From NCBI GenBank assembly GCA_029778935.1, contig JAKPBM010000320.1:1-14886 (forward strand): a stretch of DNA of 14,886 nucleotides, written 5' to 3'. Made by a program: the position numbers and the translations under genes. This DNA comes from Bacillota bacterium. GTDB taxonomy: Bacteria; Bacillota; Clostridia; Oscillospirales; QAMX01. The notes under the pieces are model-generated. The model had not been told where the DNA came from, did no database searches, and saw only the letters and a list, made by a program, of their open reading frames with translations. Shown here one piece after another: positions 1-8,057 of this stretch. Position 1 is the first letter of the stretch. Each line of letters begins with the position of its first letter.

Positions 1-1232
1 GCGACCCGGCCCTGTTCTTTGAAAACACCCGCCGATACGCCGAGGAGTTTGTGGACCGGGACAAAATGGAATTTCAGGTCATCCAGCGCAACGAGCGCGT
101 ACAGTATTCTTCCTCCTCCATCCTGATTTCCAACTTCAAGCCCGGCACGCCCGACGTGGCCGCCGCTTTAAGCGAGCGGAAAACCGTCTCCTTTGCCGGA
201 AAAGACTCGTTTACCAAAGAGCGGGTTCTCTCCGTCACCGCGCCCCTGTACTACCCCAACGGAGAGCTGGCCGGGGCCGTGCGGATGATTACGGGCCTTC
301 GCAACGTGGACCAGACGATTTTCACCCTGTGCCTGATTGCCGTGCTGGTCGCGTTGTCCATCTTCGGATTCGTATTGTTTACTAACACCTACTTTTTGCG
401 CTCTATTTTAAACCCCCTTCGGGAAATCAACGAAATCACCAAACAGATTGCCGCGGGCGAGTACGGCGGCAGTATTGAGAAGAAGTTTGATGACGAAATC
501 GGCGAGCTGGCCGACTCCATCAACTTCATGTCGTCGGAAATCAGCAAAAGCGAAATGCTGAAAAACGACTTTATCTCCTCCGTTTCCCACGAGCTGCGCA
601 CCCCCCTGACGGCCATCACCGGCTGGGCGGAGACCTTGCAGCAGCAGAGCAGCTTTGAGAAAGACAGCTTAGAGCAAAGGGGCCTGGCGGTCATCTCCCG
701 GGAAGCCCAGAACCTGCGCCAGATGGTGGAGGAGCTTCTGGACTTTTCGCGCATCCAGTCCGGCCGCATGGCCATCAGCAAAACGCCCATCGACATCGCC
801 GCCGAGCTGGAAGACTCGGTGTTCAGCTTCGAGCAGCGCCTGCGCCAGGACGGCCTCTACGTCACATACAATAACCACATGGGCGACGACGTGATCATCC
901 AGGGCGACCGGGCGCGGCTGCATCAGGTGTTCATCAACATACTGGACAACGCCCGCAAATACTCCCTGCCCGGCGGCACCGTGGACATCTCCATCGCGCT
1001 GGACGAAGCGGCCAACATGGTGGAAATCCGCATCACCGACCACGGCGTGGGCATCGCGCCGGAAGACCTGCCTCACATCAAGGAAAAATTCTACAAAGGC
1101 AAATCCCGCCAGCCGGGAAGCGGCATCGGCCTGGCCGTATGCGACGAAATCATCCTGTTGCACAACGGCACCCTCTCCTTTGAAAGCAAGCTGGGCGAGG
1201 GTACAACGGCCATCATCCGCCTGCCCATCTGA
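1..1232 (+). CDS. Sensor histidine kinase, N-terminally truncated by the window edge
   Basis: This is the membrane kinase of a two-component system. It autophosphorylates a histidine and passes the phosphate to a response regulator, which is not in view. The reading frame is open from base 3 through a GTG at 51, so the true start lies outside the window. Counting from that GTG, residues 1-89 are the end of an extracytoplasmic sensor domain (PAS/Cache-like, SVTAPLYYPNGELAG). Residues 90-111 are a membrane helix and about 112-165 a HAMP linker. The HisKA motif SHELRTPL has its phospho-acceptor at H180. The ATPase domain has an N box (ILDNARKYS, about N300), a G1 box (DHGVGI) and a G2 box (GSGIGLAV). 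All catalytic motifs are intact. The order (one visible membrane helix, HAMP, HisKA, HATPase) resembles PhoR/WalK kinases. The signal cannot be read from sequence. yqhQ starts 23 nt downstream, so the two are probably co-transcribed. Confidence 0.95.
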   Translation, partial: DPALFFENTRRYAEEFVDRDKMEFQVIQRNERVQYSSSSILISNFKPGTPDVAAALSERKTVSFAGKDSFTKERVLSVTAPLYYPNGELAGAVRMITGLRNVDQTIFTLCLIAVLVALSIFGFVLFTNTYFLRSILNPLREINEITKQIAAGEYGGSIEKKFDDEIGELADSINFMSSEISKSEMLKNDFISSVSHELRTPLTAITGWAETLQQQSSFEKDSLEQRGLAVISREAQNLRQMVEELLDFSRIQSGRMAISKTPIDIAAELEDSVFSFEQRLRQDGLYVTYNNHMGDDVIIQGDRARLHQVFINILDNARKYSLPGGTVDISIALDEAANMVEIRITDHGVGIAPEDLPHIKEKFYKGKSRQPGSGIGLAVCDEIILLHNGTLSFESKLGEGTTAIIRLPI

Positions 1233-1255
1233 TTACGCATCGGAAAGGAACTCTC

Positions 1256-2206
1256 ATGGAAGAGAAAAACACATCCTGCCCCTTTAAAACGACCATCGGC
1301 GGCCAGGCCCTCATCGAAGGCATCATGATGCGGGGCCCGAAGAAAATCGCCACCGTGATTTTAAAAGGCGACGGCAGCCACGTGGTCAAAGAAGAAACCT
1401 ACACGCCCATAGGCGAAAAGAACAAGCTTTGGAAGCTGCCCGTCTTTCGCGGCATGGCCGCTTTCGGAAGCTCTTTGAAGCTGGGCGTGTCCCAGGTCAT
1501 GTTCTCCGCCGACCAGCTGGACATTCAGGAGGAACCGACCCGGTTTGAGCGGTGGCTGGAAAGAAAAATCGGCCGGAAAAAGGCAGAACAATTCTTTATG
1601 AACCTGGCGGTTGTGCTGGGTATCGCTTTGCCCGTGCTGCTTTTCATCCTGATTCCAACCATTCTCGCCGCCGTGCTCGACCTGTTCGGCGTAGCGCATC
1701 TGTATTTCCTCCGGGCGCTGGCGGAAGGCGTGCTGCGTATCCTGATTTTCCTTGGGTTTATCTACTTTTCCTCGAAGATGAAGGACATGCAGCGGGTGTA
1801 TGCCTTCCACGGCGCGGAACACAAGGCCGTCTACTGCTACGAAGCGGGCGAGGAGCTGACGGTGGAAAACGTGCGGAAGCATTCCCGCTTCCATCCCCGC
1901 TGCGGCACGAGCTTTCTGTTTCTAACCATGATTGTGTCCATCCTCGTCTTTTCCTTTATCGCCGTAGACAACCTGGTTCTGCGACTAATATTGCGGCTGG
2001 CACTGCTGCCGCTGGTGGCGGGGCTTGCCTATGAGGCCACGAAGCTGGCCGGCCGGTACGACACGGTGCTGACAAAGCTTCTCCGCGCCCCCGGCCTGGC
2101 GCTGCAGCGGCTCACCACCGCCGAGCCGGACGATAAAATGATCGAAGTGGCTATCGACGCCCTCGTTCGCGTCATCCCCGAGGAAAAAGGGGCCGACCAA
2201 TGGTAA
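1256..2206 (+). CDS. yqhQ: YqhQ-like DUF1385 integral membrane protein
   Basis: A 316-residue membrane protein of the DUF1385 family, named after B. subtilis YqhQ; its biochemical role is not firmly established. The family N-terminus GGQALIEGIMMRGP (residues 15-28) is present. So are HGAEHK (185-190) and RFHPRCGTSF (211-220), whose His and Cys residues could bind a metal (inference). Hydrophobic segments lie at about 115-145, 150-172, 219-240 and 242-260. The ATG at 1256 follows GGAAAGGA with 6 nt between, which supports this start. The last 7 nt overlap prmC, so translation of the two is probably coupled. yqhQ beside prmC is a familiar Firmicutes arrangement, which strengthens the call. Its length fits the family. 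Confidence 0.93.
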   Translation: MEEKNTSCPFKTTIGGQALIEGIMMRGPKKIATVILKGDGSHVVKEETYTPIGEKNKLWKLPVFRGMAAFGSSLKLGVSQVMFSADQLDIQEEPTRFERWLERKIGRKKAEQFFMNLAVVLGIALPVLLFILIPTILAAVLDLFGVAHLYFLRALAEGVLRILIFLGFIYFSSKMKDMQRVYAFHGAEHKAVYCYEAGEELTVENVRKHSRFHPRCGTSFLFLTMIVSILVFSFIAVDNLVLRLILRLALLPLVAGLAYEATKLAGRYDTVLTKLLRAPGLALQRLTTAEPDDKMIEVAIDALVRVIPEEKGADQW

Positions 2207-3084
2207 CTCTGGCGCAGCTGTATAGAAAACTTTCGGAAGGCCTGGCCCCGCTGGGGCTGCTCCCCTCCTCCCTTCGGCTGGAAGCAAAGGAGCTTACATG
2301 CCTTGCGGCGGGAATTGGGCCGGCGGAATTCTGGCTGCGGCAGGATACCCCCCTGCTACCGGAAGCGGAGGAAAAAGCCGAAACCTATCTTGCCCGCAGG
2401 CTAGGAGGCGAACCGCTTGCCTATATCCTCGGCGCGTGGGACTTTTACGGCCGCACCTTCCGGTTAAACAGCGCCTGCCTGATTCCCCGGGCCGACAGCG
2501 AAACTATGATGGACGCGGCTTTACGCCTGCTTCCGCGGGCCGAAGCGCCCCTGCGCGTGCTGGATTTATGCTGCGGAAGCGGCTGTCTTGGGATTACCCT
2601 TGCGCTGGAGCTTGCCAAAAGAGGCGTTGCCGTCTCCCTCACCCTTGCGGACATCTCTCAAGACGCATTGCATATGGCGGAGAAAAACGCCTGCCTGCTG
2701 GGCGTTTCGCCCGCACCGGAGATTTGGCAGACAGACGCCCTGTCCGCCCCCGTTCCGGCGGAGCGGTGGGACGTTATCCTGTACAATCCTCCCTATCTGA
2801 CCTCTGACGAACTGGCAGGCCCCTACAAAGAAACCCTGGCCTTTGAGCCGGCCCTGGCATTGGACGGCGGGCCGGACGGGCTGACTTTCTACCGCGCGTT
2901 TGCCGACCGCTGGGTACGCGCTTTGCGCCCCGGCGGCTGGGCGTTTCTGGAAATCGGCCATACCCAGGCGGACGCGGTGCTGTCCCTGCTTTCGGATAAG
3001 GGAACGGCGGAGGCCCACTGCGACCTGGCCGGCATTCAACGAATCATATCCTTGCGGAAACCGGAAAGGAACGTGTCACAATGA
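2200..3084 (+). CDS. prmC: Peptide chain release factor N5-glutamine methyltransferase PrmC (HemK)
   Basis: PrmC methylates the glutamine of the GGQ motif in release factors RF1 and RF2, using S-adenosylmethionine, and so tunes translation termination in the cytoplasm. The 294-residue length is normal. A helical N-terminal domain (about 1-85) precedes the IPRADSE linker motif (95-101). The SAM-binding motif LDLCCGSGCLG spans 121-131. The signature NPPY is at 196-199 and binds the substrate glutamine. All key motifs are intact. The ATG at 2200 overlaps the end of yqhQ by 7 nt. The stop overlaps the next start as ATGA (3081-3084), so both junctions look translationally coupled. prfA, a frequent neighbour in Firmicutes, is not adjacent here. 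Confidence 0.97.
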   Translation: MVTLAQLYRKLSEGLAPLGLLPSSLRLEAKELTCLAAGIGPAEFWLRQDTPLLPEAEEKAETYLARRLGGEPLAYILGAWDFYGRTFRLNSACLIPRADSETMMDAALRLLPRAEAPLRVLDLCCGSGCLGITLALELAKRGVAVSLTLADISQDALHMAEKNACLLGVSPAPEIWQTDALSAPVPAERWDVILYNPPYLTSDELAGPYKETLAFEPALALDGGPDGLTFYRAFADRWVRALRPGGWAFLEIGHTQADAVLSLLSDKGTAEAHCDLAGIQRIISLRKPERNVSQ

Positions 3085-3860
3085 GAACCTTCACCCTGAT
3101 GACGTACAACATCCGCAACAGCGGCGATGACAAGGGCGAACACGCCTGGAGCAACCGCAAAGCGCCGCTGGTGGCGCTGATCAAGTCCCGCCGGCCGGAT
3201 ATTTTATGCATGCAGGAAGTGCTGCCCGACCAGATGCAGTACCTGCGGGCCATGCTGCCCGAGTACGACGCGTTCGGCGTCGGGCGGGACGACGGCGGCA
3301 TGTCCGGCGAGTTTTCGCCGGTGTTTTTCCGGCGGAGTTTGTTTGAAAACGCCGGCGCCAAAACCGTCTGGCTTTCGGATACGCCCGACATGCCCTCCCG
3401 CGGGTGGGACGCCCACCACAACCGCATCTGCACCCTGGTGGCGCTGAAAGAAAAGGAAACGGGGTACGTTTTCGGCGTCGGCTCCCTGCATTTGGACCAT
3501 GCGGGGCAGGTGGCCCGGGTCAAAGGGGCGGAAGTGGCGCGCAGCGCGGCCCTGTCCCTGCTGAAAGACACCCAGGTGTTCCTGGCCGGCGACTACAACT
3601 GCGAAGTGGGCACCAAACCCTACGACGTCATGGTGCAGGAGCCTTTCCGGGATGCCCGGCTGGACGCACCCGAGCGGAGCGACCTGATTTCCTTCCACGG
3701 CTTCGGCAGAATCCAGCTGCAGGAGGACAGCCCCATCGACCACGTGTTCTACACGCCGGGACCCTTTCAACCCGTCCGCGCCGAGATACTGGCCGTCAAA
3801 ATGCACGGCCGCTACCCGTCGGATCATTTCCCGCTGCTCGTCACCTTCCAGAGCAAATAA
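3081..3860 (+). CDS. Endonuclease/exonuclease/phosphatase (EEP) superfamily hydrolase
   Basis: A 259-residue metal-dependent phosphoesterase of the DNase I/EEP fold. The catalytic set is complete: N10 in MTYNIR, the metal-binding E46 in LCMQE, H137 in GSLHLDH, D171 and N173 in AGDYN, D220-H221 in PIDHVF, and D248-H249 in YPSDHFPL. The substrate cannot be fixed, because the family includes DNA repair nucleases, sphingomyelinases and sugar- or lipid-phosphate phosphatases. The short GSLHLDH and SPIDHVF style resembles the small, presumably cytosolic EEP proteins common in Firmicutes and Bacteroidetes. No signal peptide or membrane segment is visible. The start overlaps the prmC stop by 4 nt (ATGA). 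This is the last gene of the plus-strand run and is followed 10 nt later by a strong terminator. Confidence 0.93.
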   Translation: MRTFTLMTYNIRNSGDDKGEHAWSNRKAPLVALIKSRRPDILCMQEVLPDQMQYLRAMLPEYDAFGVGRDDGGMSGEFSPVFFRRSLFENAGAKTVWLSDTPDMPSRGWDAHHNRICTLVALKEKETGYVFGVGSLHLDHAGQVARVKGAEVARSAALSLLKDTQVFLAGDYNCEVGTKPYDVMVQEPFRDARLDAPERSDLISFHGFGRIQLQEDSPIDHVFYTPGPFQPVRAEILAVKMHGRYPSDHFPLLVTFQSK

Positions 3861-3869
3861 GACAAAATT

Positions 3870-3897
3870 AAAGCAGAGCGTCGGCTCTGCTTTTTTT
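3870..3897. terminator. Intrinsic terminator, probably bidirectional
   Basis: A perfect 10-bp stem (AAAGCAGAGC pairing with GCTCTGCTTT) closes a GTCG loop at 3880-3883. On the + strand a run of Ts continues to 3897, as expected 10 nt after the hydrolase stop. Read leftward, the stem is followed by TTAATTTTG, so it could also end transcripts from the decayed VOC gene. Confidence 0.9.
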
Positions 3898-4229
3898 ATG
3901 CAGCAAAATCAGCACGTGTTCCCGTCGGGGTCTTTCACAACGTGTTCCCTTCCTCCCCAGGCGGTACGTTGAGCGGGTCGAGGGCAGCGCCTTCTGCTTT
4001 CAGCTCCCCGTAAGAACCCAAGACACACGGACACGCCGTTGGCCTAGCCCCACCGGTTTTCATCCCACGTCCAGAACACGGGTTCGCCTTTTCTGTTTCC
4101 GAACCGGGCGCCGTCGAAATCCCAGCCGCCGCTTACCATGAAAGCGCCGGGCACGCCCCTGTAAAACAGGGCCAGACCCCTGGAGTCTTGGGACAAAAGG
4201 TTCATCCCTCCAAAAGACGTAATCAGCAT
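3895..4229 (-). pseudogene. Decayed VOC (glyoxalase/bleomycin-resistance fold) family gene
   Basis: The gene starts at ATG 4229 with a good ribosome site (AGGAG at 4236-4240, 6 nt spacing). It stays open for 61 codons to a TAG at 4044-4046. This part reads like the first half of a VOC protein: MLITSFGGMNLL, then LALFYRGV, then GEPVFWTWDENRWG. Family-like sequence continues beyond the stop but jumps between frames. YGELKAEGAALDPLNV is in the +1 frame, WGGREHVVKDPDGN returns to the first frame, and LILLHK needs another shift. Together they rebuild a typical single-domain VOC end (ELKAEG, WGGRE, DPDGN). The nonsense codon plus at least three shifts points to decay rather than a single sequencing error. 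The substrate of the ancestor is unknown. A 61-residue fragment could still be translated, but it lacks half the fold. Confidence 0.78.
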
Positions 4230-4252
4230 ACGCCTCTCCTTTCTGCGATACA

Positions 4253-4293
4253 AAAACAGGTATGTAAAGTCAAATACTTTACATACCTGTTTT
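4253..4293 (-). terminator. AT-rich 18-bp perfect inverted repeat; likely terminator after yfhO-like gene
   Basis: The arms 4253-4270 and 4276-4293 are perfectly complementary (18 bp) around a CAAAT loop. The element begins 3 nt past the YfhO stop. Read leftward, it is followed by a short T run (TTTTTG counting the stem end), which suits an intrinsic terminator. The stem is unusually AT-rich (core ACTTTACATACC). It also sits just upstream of the VOC pseudogene start, so an operator role for that gene is possible. Confidence 0.65.
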
Positions 4294-4295
4294 CC

Positions 4296-7094
4296 TTATG
4301 CTTCCGTAGCCGCCGGTTCCTCGGGCGCGGCTTTTCTCTTTTTGGACGCCCGCATGGCGGCAAGCAGCGCCGTGGCCCTTGTCACCTTGTACTTTTTCAT
4401 ATACCGATGCACCAGCGTCAGCAGCACCAGCAGCACAACGCCCAGTATCGACAGCGTCATGCCGATGACAAAATAGTCGGGCAGGAACGTAATCGTCACA
4501 CGGTACGTGCCCTGCGGCAGGGTAAAGCCGACTAAACCGTCTTCCGTACGCACCACGGGCACGGCCTCGCCGTTGGCCTTGACTTTCCAGCCCCGTTCGT
4601 AGGGGATGGAGGTGAACATGCGCTGGTTATCTTTGACGGTCACGTCCATTTCGATTTTGGTAGCGCGCACCAGCTCGATCTTTGCAACAGAGCTGCGCAG
4701 TTCCGCCGTTTTTTCCAAAAACAGCTCTTTATCGAAGGTGTAGAACAGCAGATCCCGCAGGAACACTTCCCCGCTGCCGCCGCTTTCCTTGGACGGAATG
4801 CCGATTAACACGGAGAACTCCTCCCCTTCGGGATACTGGCCCAGAGGGATAATGGCGTTGTTGCTGCCGTCAAAATAGGTGCCGTGGAAGGAATCCGTCG
4901 TCATGGGCACGTAGCTTCCGTCTTCCTTGGTTGTTCCGCCATCGGGGTTTTTCGTTCTAAGCCAGATGTTTACTTTGCGCGGGTACGCCGACGGGAAGGC
5001 GGCGTACATCTCCCTGTCGCCCAAGCCTTCCAGCTTGAACTCGATGTGGGAGTTGCCTTCCGTTTCGGGATAGTACTTGGTGTACCCTTGCCCGTACTGC
5101 TTGGTGTTCACATTCAGATAGTCCATTTTCGGCGTGGGAATGGGCGTGTAGAACTCGATGACCTCGTCGCTGCCGATCATGGCGGAAATCATGCGGTTCT
5201 GCTCGTCAAAGGGGTTGGCCACCTCGCCGGGGGCCAGCTGTTCTTCCTCTTTCGCCTTCAGGTACTCGTAGTACTTTTCGGATACGGGGTATACAATCGG
5301 GAACGCCAGCGGGTTCTCCAGCACGTGAATGCCGTTTTCCTCAAACAGCGGAACCATGCCGAAGGTGTTGTCGCTCTTGGTCAGCACATATTTGATGCCC
5401 ACGATGGCGTCCACCGACGGGACGGAGTAGCGGTACTGGGTCCAGTGGCCCGACGTGCTGTACCCCAGCTTGCCCACGTAGGCAATAGCGTCGGCGTTCA
5501 GCGTGGAACTGGAGTGGCTGATGCCCTTGAAGCCGAAAGCCATGTTGTCGTTGACCGTGCGGATGTAGGTTTTTTCCGTCCGGTAGAAGCCTTTGTCCAT
5601 TTCCTGCAGCTTGCGGGCAACGGGTAAAGTGGTGTCCACAAAGTCGCGGTAGTTTTTCCGGCTGGTGAACACAACGTCGGCGTCCACGTACATGAGGTTG
5701 GCAAAGCCGCTTAAATACAGCTCGGCGCAGATCACGCCGGTCAGCACAACCAATGTCGCGGAATGGGGCCGCCCGCCCTTGGAAGCGTCATAGGCGAGGA
5801 AGCCCGCGTACACAACCACCCACAGCAGGGAGCCCCAGATGGTAATCCGGGCGTCGATATACTCGTACCCGTACTTCTCCACGAGGAGAATAAACGCCAG
5901 CAAGCCCAACCCGGCCGCCGCCACGTTGCCGGGGGTGTACCCATCCTCCACGTTGTTGAAGGCGTCGAACGCCATCACCAGCAAAAACCCGCAGAGGATG
6001 AACGAATAGCGGTAGTTGAGCCAGTTGGGGTTCTGGAGCCCGTGCCAGACCAGATCCACCGTGGACATGGTCATGCTCATAAACAGGAAAAACACGATGA
6101 CCGCCGACATGATTTTTTCCTTGACGGGAATTTTCCTGTTTACAAAGTACAGCGGCACTAAAAACAGCGGCATCATGCCGATGGACAGCGTGGGCAAGCC
6201 TTCCGGCCGCACCGTGTCGTAGGCGGCAAAGAGGAACTTGGGCAAAGCGTCCCAGATGGCAAACTTCGGTTTCAGCGCATAGCTGGGGTCGGTAAACTCA
6301 AACTTGCCCAAGCTCAAAGAGAAATACGCCGAAATCAGCATGGCCGCGGAGATAATCGCCGCAAGGATGGAAAAGAACGCAAATTTGCCCAGCTGGGGGA
6401 AAAACCTCGCGATTTTCCCCTTCTGGCCGTGGCATTTGACAAAGTAGGCATAAAAGAAATAGGCCGCCGTGAAGATAGCCACCATGTAGCCGATGTAAAA
6501 GTTGGAGATAAAAACCGCGCTCAACGTAACGGTATAAAGCAGGTACTTCCCTTCCGTCAGCAGCTGTTCCACCCCCAGCATAATGAGGGGCAGGCCGATG
6601 ACCGCGTCCAGCCACATGGGGTTCATCTGGTGCAGCACCATGTACATCATCAGCGAGTACAGCGTGGAGAAAATGACGACGCGGATGCCGGAAGCGCCTC
6701 TCGATTTCCTCAGATAGTAGGCGAAGGTCACCGCGGCAAAGCCCGTGCGAAGCAGCGCCGTGAAAAGCAGCGCTTCGGTAATAAGCTTCTTAGGAAACAG
6801 CACGTAGATGAGCATGAACGGGCTGCCGGTGTAGTAGGCCATAATCCCGAAAAATTCGCCGCCGAGCGTCCTGCTCCAGTTGTACATGAGGCTGCCGTCG
6901 CCCCAGAAAGCGTCCCGGTAGGCCTCATAGTAGGCGATGTACTGGGCGTTTAAGTCCAATACCAGCAGGGAGTTGTTGCCGAAGGGGAACACCTGCCGGG
7001 TGGCGTACATCAAAAGCAGCACCGCCATGGGCAGGAAAAACACGATGCGGTAAAACTTTCGGGTTTCCTTGTCAACTGTTTTCCACAGCTTCAT
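4296..7094 (-). CDS. yfhO: YfhO-like GT-C membrane glycosyltransferase
   Basis: A 932-residue polytopic membrane protein of the YfhO family. In B. subtilis, YfhO is proposed to transfer a sugar from undecaprenyl phosphate onto lipoteichoic acid outside the membrane. After a cytoplasmic start and a first helix (about 17-33) comes a loop with DLNAQY (47-52) and TLGGEFFGIMAYYTGSPF (76-93). This is the family signature, and the acidic residue there is the likely GT-C catalytic position (inference). Many helices follow to about residue 460. A large extracytoplasmic domain (about 475-870) follows, then one last helix (VIGMTLSILGVVLLVLL) and a basic tail. I chose the ATG at 7094 because AGGAGG (7101-7106) lies 6 nt upstream. 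The gene overlaps the glycosyltransferase before it by 23 nt, so the pair is coupled. The acceptor in this organism is unknown. Confidence 0.93.
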   Translation of the reverse strand: MKLWKTVDKETRKFYRIVFFLPMAVLLLMYATRQVFPFGNNSLLVLDLNAQYIAYYEAYRDAFWGDGSLMYNWSRTLGGEFFGIMAYYTGSPFMLIYVLFPKKLITEALLFTALLRTGFAAVTFAYYLRKSRGASGIRVVIFSTLYSLMMYMVLHQMNPMWLDAVIGLPLIMLGVEQLLTEGKYLLYTVTLSAVFISNFYIGYMVAIFTAAYFFYAYFVKCHGQKGKIARFFPQLGKFAFFSILAAIISAAMLISAYFSLSLGKFEFTDPSYALKPKFAIWDALPKFLFAAYDTVRPEGLPTLSIGMMPLFLVPLYFVNRKIPVKEKIMSAVIVFFLFMSMTMSTVDLVWHGLQNPNWLNYRYSFILCGFLLVMAFDAFNNVEDGYTPGNVAAAGLGLLAFILLVEKYGYEYIDARITIWGSLLWVVVYAGFLAYDASKGGRPHSATLVVLTGVICAELYLSGFANLMYVDADVVFTSRKNYRDFVDTTLPVARKLQEMDKGFYRTEKTYIRTVNDNMAFGFKGISHSSSTLNADAIAYVGKLGYSTSGHWTQYRYSVPSVDAIVGIKYVLTKSDNTFGMVPLFEENGIHVLENPLAFPIVYPVSEKYYEYLKAKEEEQLAPGEVANPFDEQNRMISAMIGSDEVIEFYTPIPTPKMDYLNVNTKQYGQGYTKYYPETEGNSHIEFKLEGLGDREMYAAFPSAYPRKVNIWLRTKNPDGGTTKEDGSYVPMTTDSFHGTYFDGSNNAIIPLGQYPEGEEFSVLIGIPSKESGGSGEVFLRDLLFYTFDKELFLEKTAELRSSVAKIELVRATKIEMDVTVKDNQRMFTSIPYERGWKVKANGEAVPVVRTEDGLVGFTLPQGTYRVTITFLPDYFVIGMTLSILGVVLLVLLTLVHRYMKKYKVTRATALLAAMRASKKRKAAPEEPAATEA

Positions 7095-8031
7095 GGCCAT
7101 CCTCCTGACCCCCGATCTCGTCCGCCAGCACGTACCGCGGCCGAGCCTTAATCTCTTCGTATATTCGGGCAATGTAGTAGCCGATGATGCCTAAACTGAT
7201 CATCAGAATGCTTCCAATCAAAAGCAGAAGCAGAATTACCGTCGTAAAGCCTTCGGCGCTGTGGCCGGTGAGCTTGCGAATGAGCGTCTGCAGCCCCAGC
7301 ACGATGGCAAACACGAAAAACGCGATGCCCACGCCCGTTACAAACTGCATGGGCACGGCCGTAAAGGACGCAATGGACGAAAGGGCGTACTTTATCAGGC
7401 GGCGGGGCGAAAACTTCGTTTTGCCCGCGTGCCGCTCCGCCACGTCAAACTCTACCACCGCCGTCTCAAACCCCAGCCAGCCGGACATGGCCCGGAAAAA
7501 GGTCTGCCGCTCGGGCATTTTGTTGAGTTCATTGACGACTTTCCGGTCTAATAGGCGGAAGTCGGAGCCGTTTCGAAGGTCCTGCCCCGACATGGCCTTA
7601 AGCAGGCCGTAGAACATATTGGCAAACAGCCGGTACGTCCATTTTTCCGTCCCGCGGGAGCGCTTTTTGGCCTCCACCACGTGGAACCCCTTGTCTTTCC
7701 AGAGGGAGTACATGCGCACAAGCGTTTCCGGCGGATGCTGCAAATCCGCGTCCATGACCGTGCAGCATTCCCCTTTGGCCGCCCGGAGGCCGGCAAAAAT
7801 CGCCGATTCTTTCCCGAAGTTGCGGGAAAAGCGCAGGCCCCGGATACGGGAGTCTTTCTTTGCCTCCTCGGAGATTTTCTCCCAGGTTTTGTCGGCGGAG
7901 CCGTCGTCCACAAAAATCAGCTCGAAGGGGATTTGCGCGCCGTCCAGCGCCGACCGCACCCGTTCCGCCAAGGCCGCGACATTGTCCTGTTCGTTGTACG
8001 CCGGTATGACGACCGACATCATGCCTTCCAT
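7072..8031 (-). CDS. CsbB/GtrB-like family 2 glycosyltransferase (polyprenyl-phosphate sugar transferase)
   Basis: This 319-residue enzyme is predicted to load a sugar onto undecaprenyl phosphate at the cytoplasmic membrane face. The GT2 motifs are VVIPAYNEQDN (7-17), FVDDGSADKTWE (40-51), the metal-binding DAD in MDADLQHPPE (94-96), and RNGSDFRLLDR (153-163). Two C-terminal helices (about 225-250 and 262-290) are followed by a basic end (YEEIKARPRY), the layout of CsbB, GtrB and DPM1-like enzymes. The next gene encodes a YfhO homologue. csbB-yfhO is a known pair in B. subtilis, so the CsbB role is the best guess. The sugar is probably N-acetylglucosamine or glucose but is not readable. The start is taken at ATG 8031; ATGs at 8022 and 8019 would lose only 3 or 4 residues. 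The gene begins 26 nt after the pilT stop, so it may share that transcript. Confidence 0.93.
   Translation of the reverse strand: MEGMMSVVIPAYNEQDNVAALAERVRSALDGAQIPFELIFVDDGSADKTWEKISEEAKKDSRIRGLRFSRNFGKESAIFAGLRAAKGECCTVMDADLQHPPETLVRMYSLWKDKGFHVVEAKKRSRGTEKWTYRLFANMFYGLLKAMSGQDLRNGSDFRLLDRKVVNELNKMPERQTFFRAMSGWLGFETAVVEFDVAERHAGKTKFSPRRLIKYALSSIASFTAVPMQFVTGVGIAFFVFAIVLGLQTLIRKLTGHSAEGFTTVILLLLLIGSILMISLGIIGYYIARIYEEIKARPRYVLADEIGGQEDGHEAVENS
7101..7106 (-). promoter_or_regulatory. Ribosome binding site fixing the YfhO start
   Basis: AGGAGG lies 6 nt before the ATG at 7094. An ATG at 7100 touches the site directly and is too close. The longer upstream reading frame lies inside the preceding glycosyltransferase gene, so 7094 is the preferred start. 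Confidence 0.8.
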
Positions 8032-8057
8032 TGCCGAAAATTCCCTCTTTTCCTGCG

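Noticed and set aside
669..1163. Minus-strand open frame opposite the histidine kinase
   Set aside because: It is antisense to intact HisKA and HATPase motifs, has no ribosome site, and reads as low-complexity Val/Asp/His.
4245..4273. Possible leftward promoter TTGACT-17 nt-TATCGC before the VOC remnant
   Set aside because: The -10 matches only three of six positions, and the start of transcription would fall inside the ribosome site, about 9 nt before the ATG.
4884..5627. Long plus-strand open frame opposite the YfhO gene
   Set aside because: It is antisense to the well-supported YfhO extracytoplasmic domain. Its composition (many His, Arg and Val residues) is typical of a shadow frame in GC-rich DNA.
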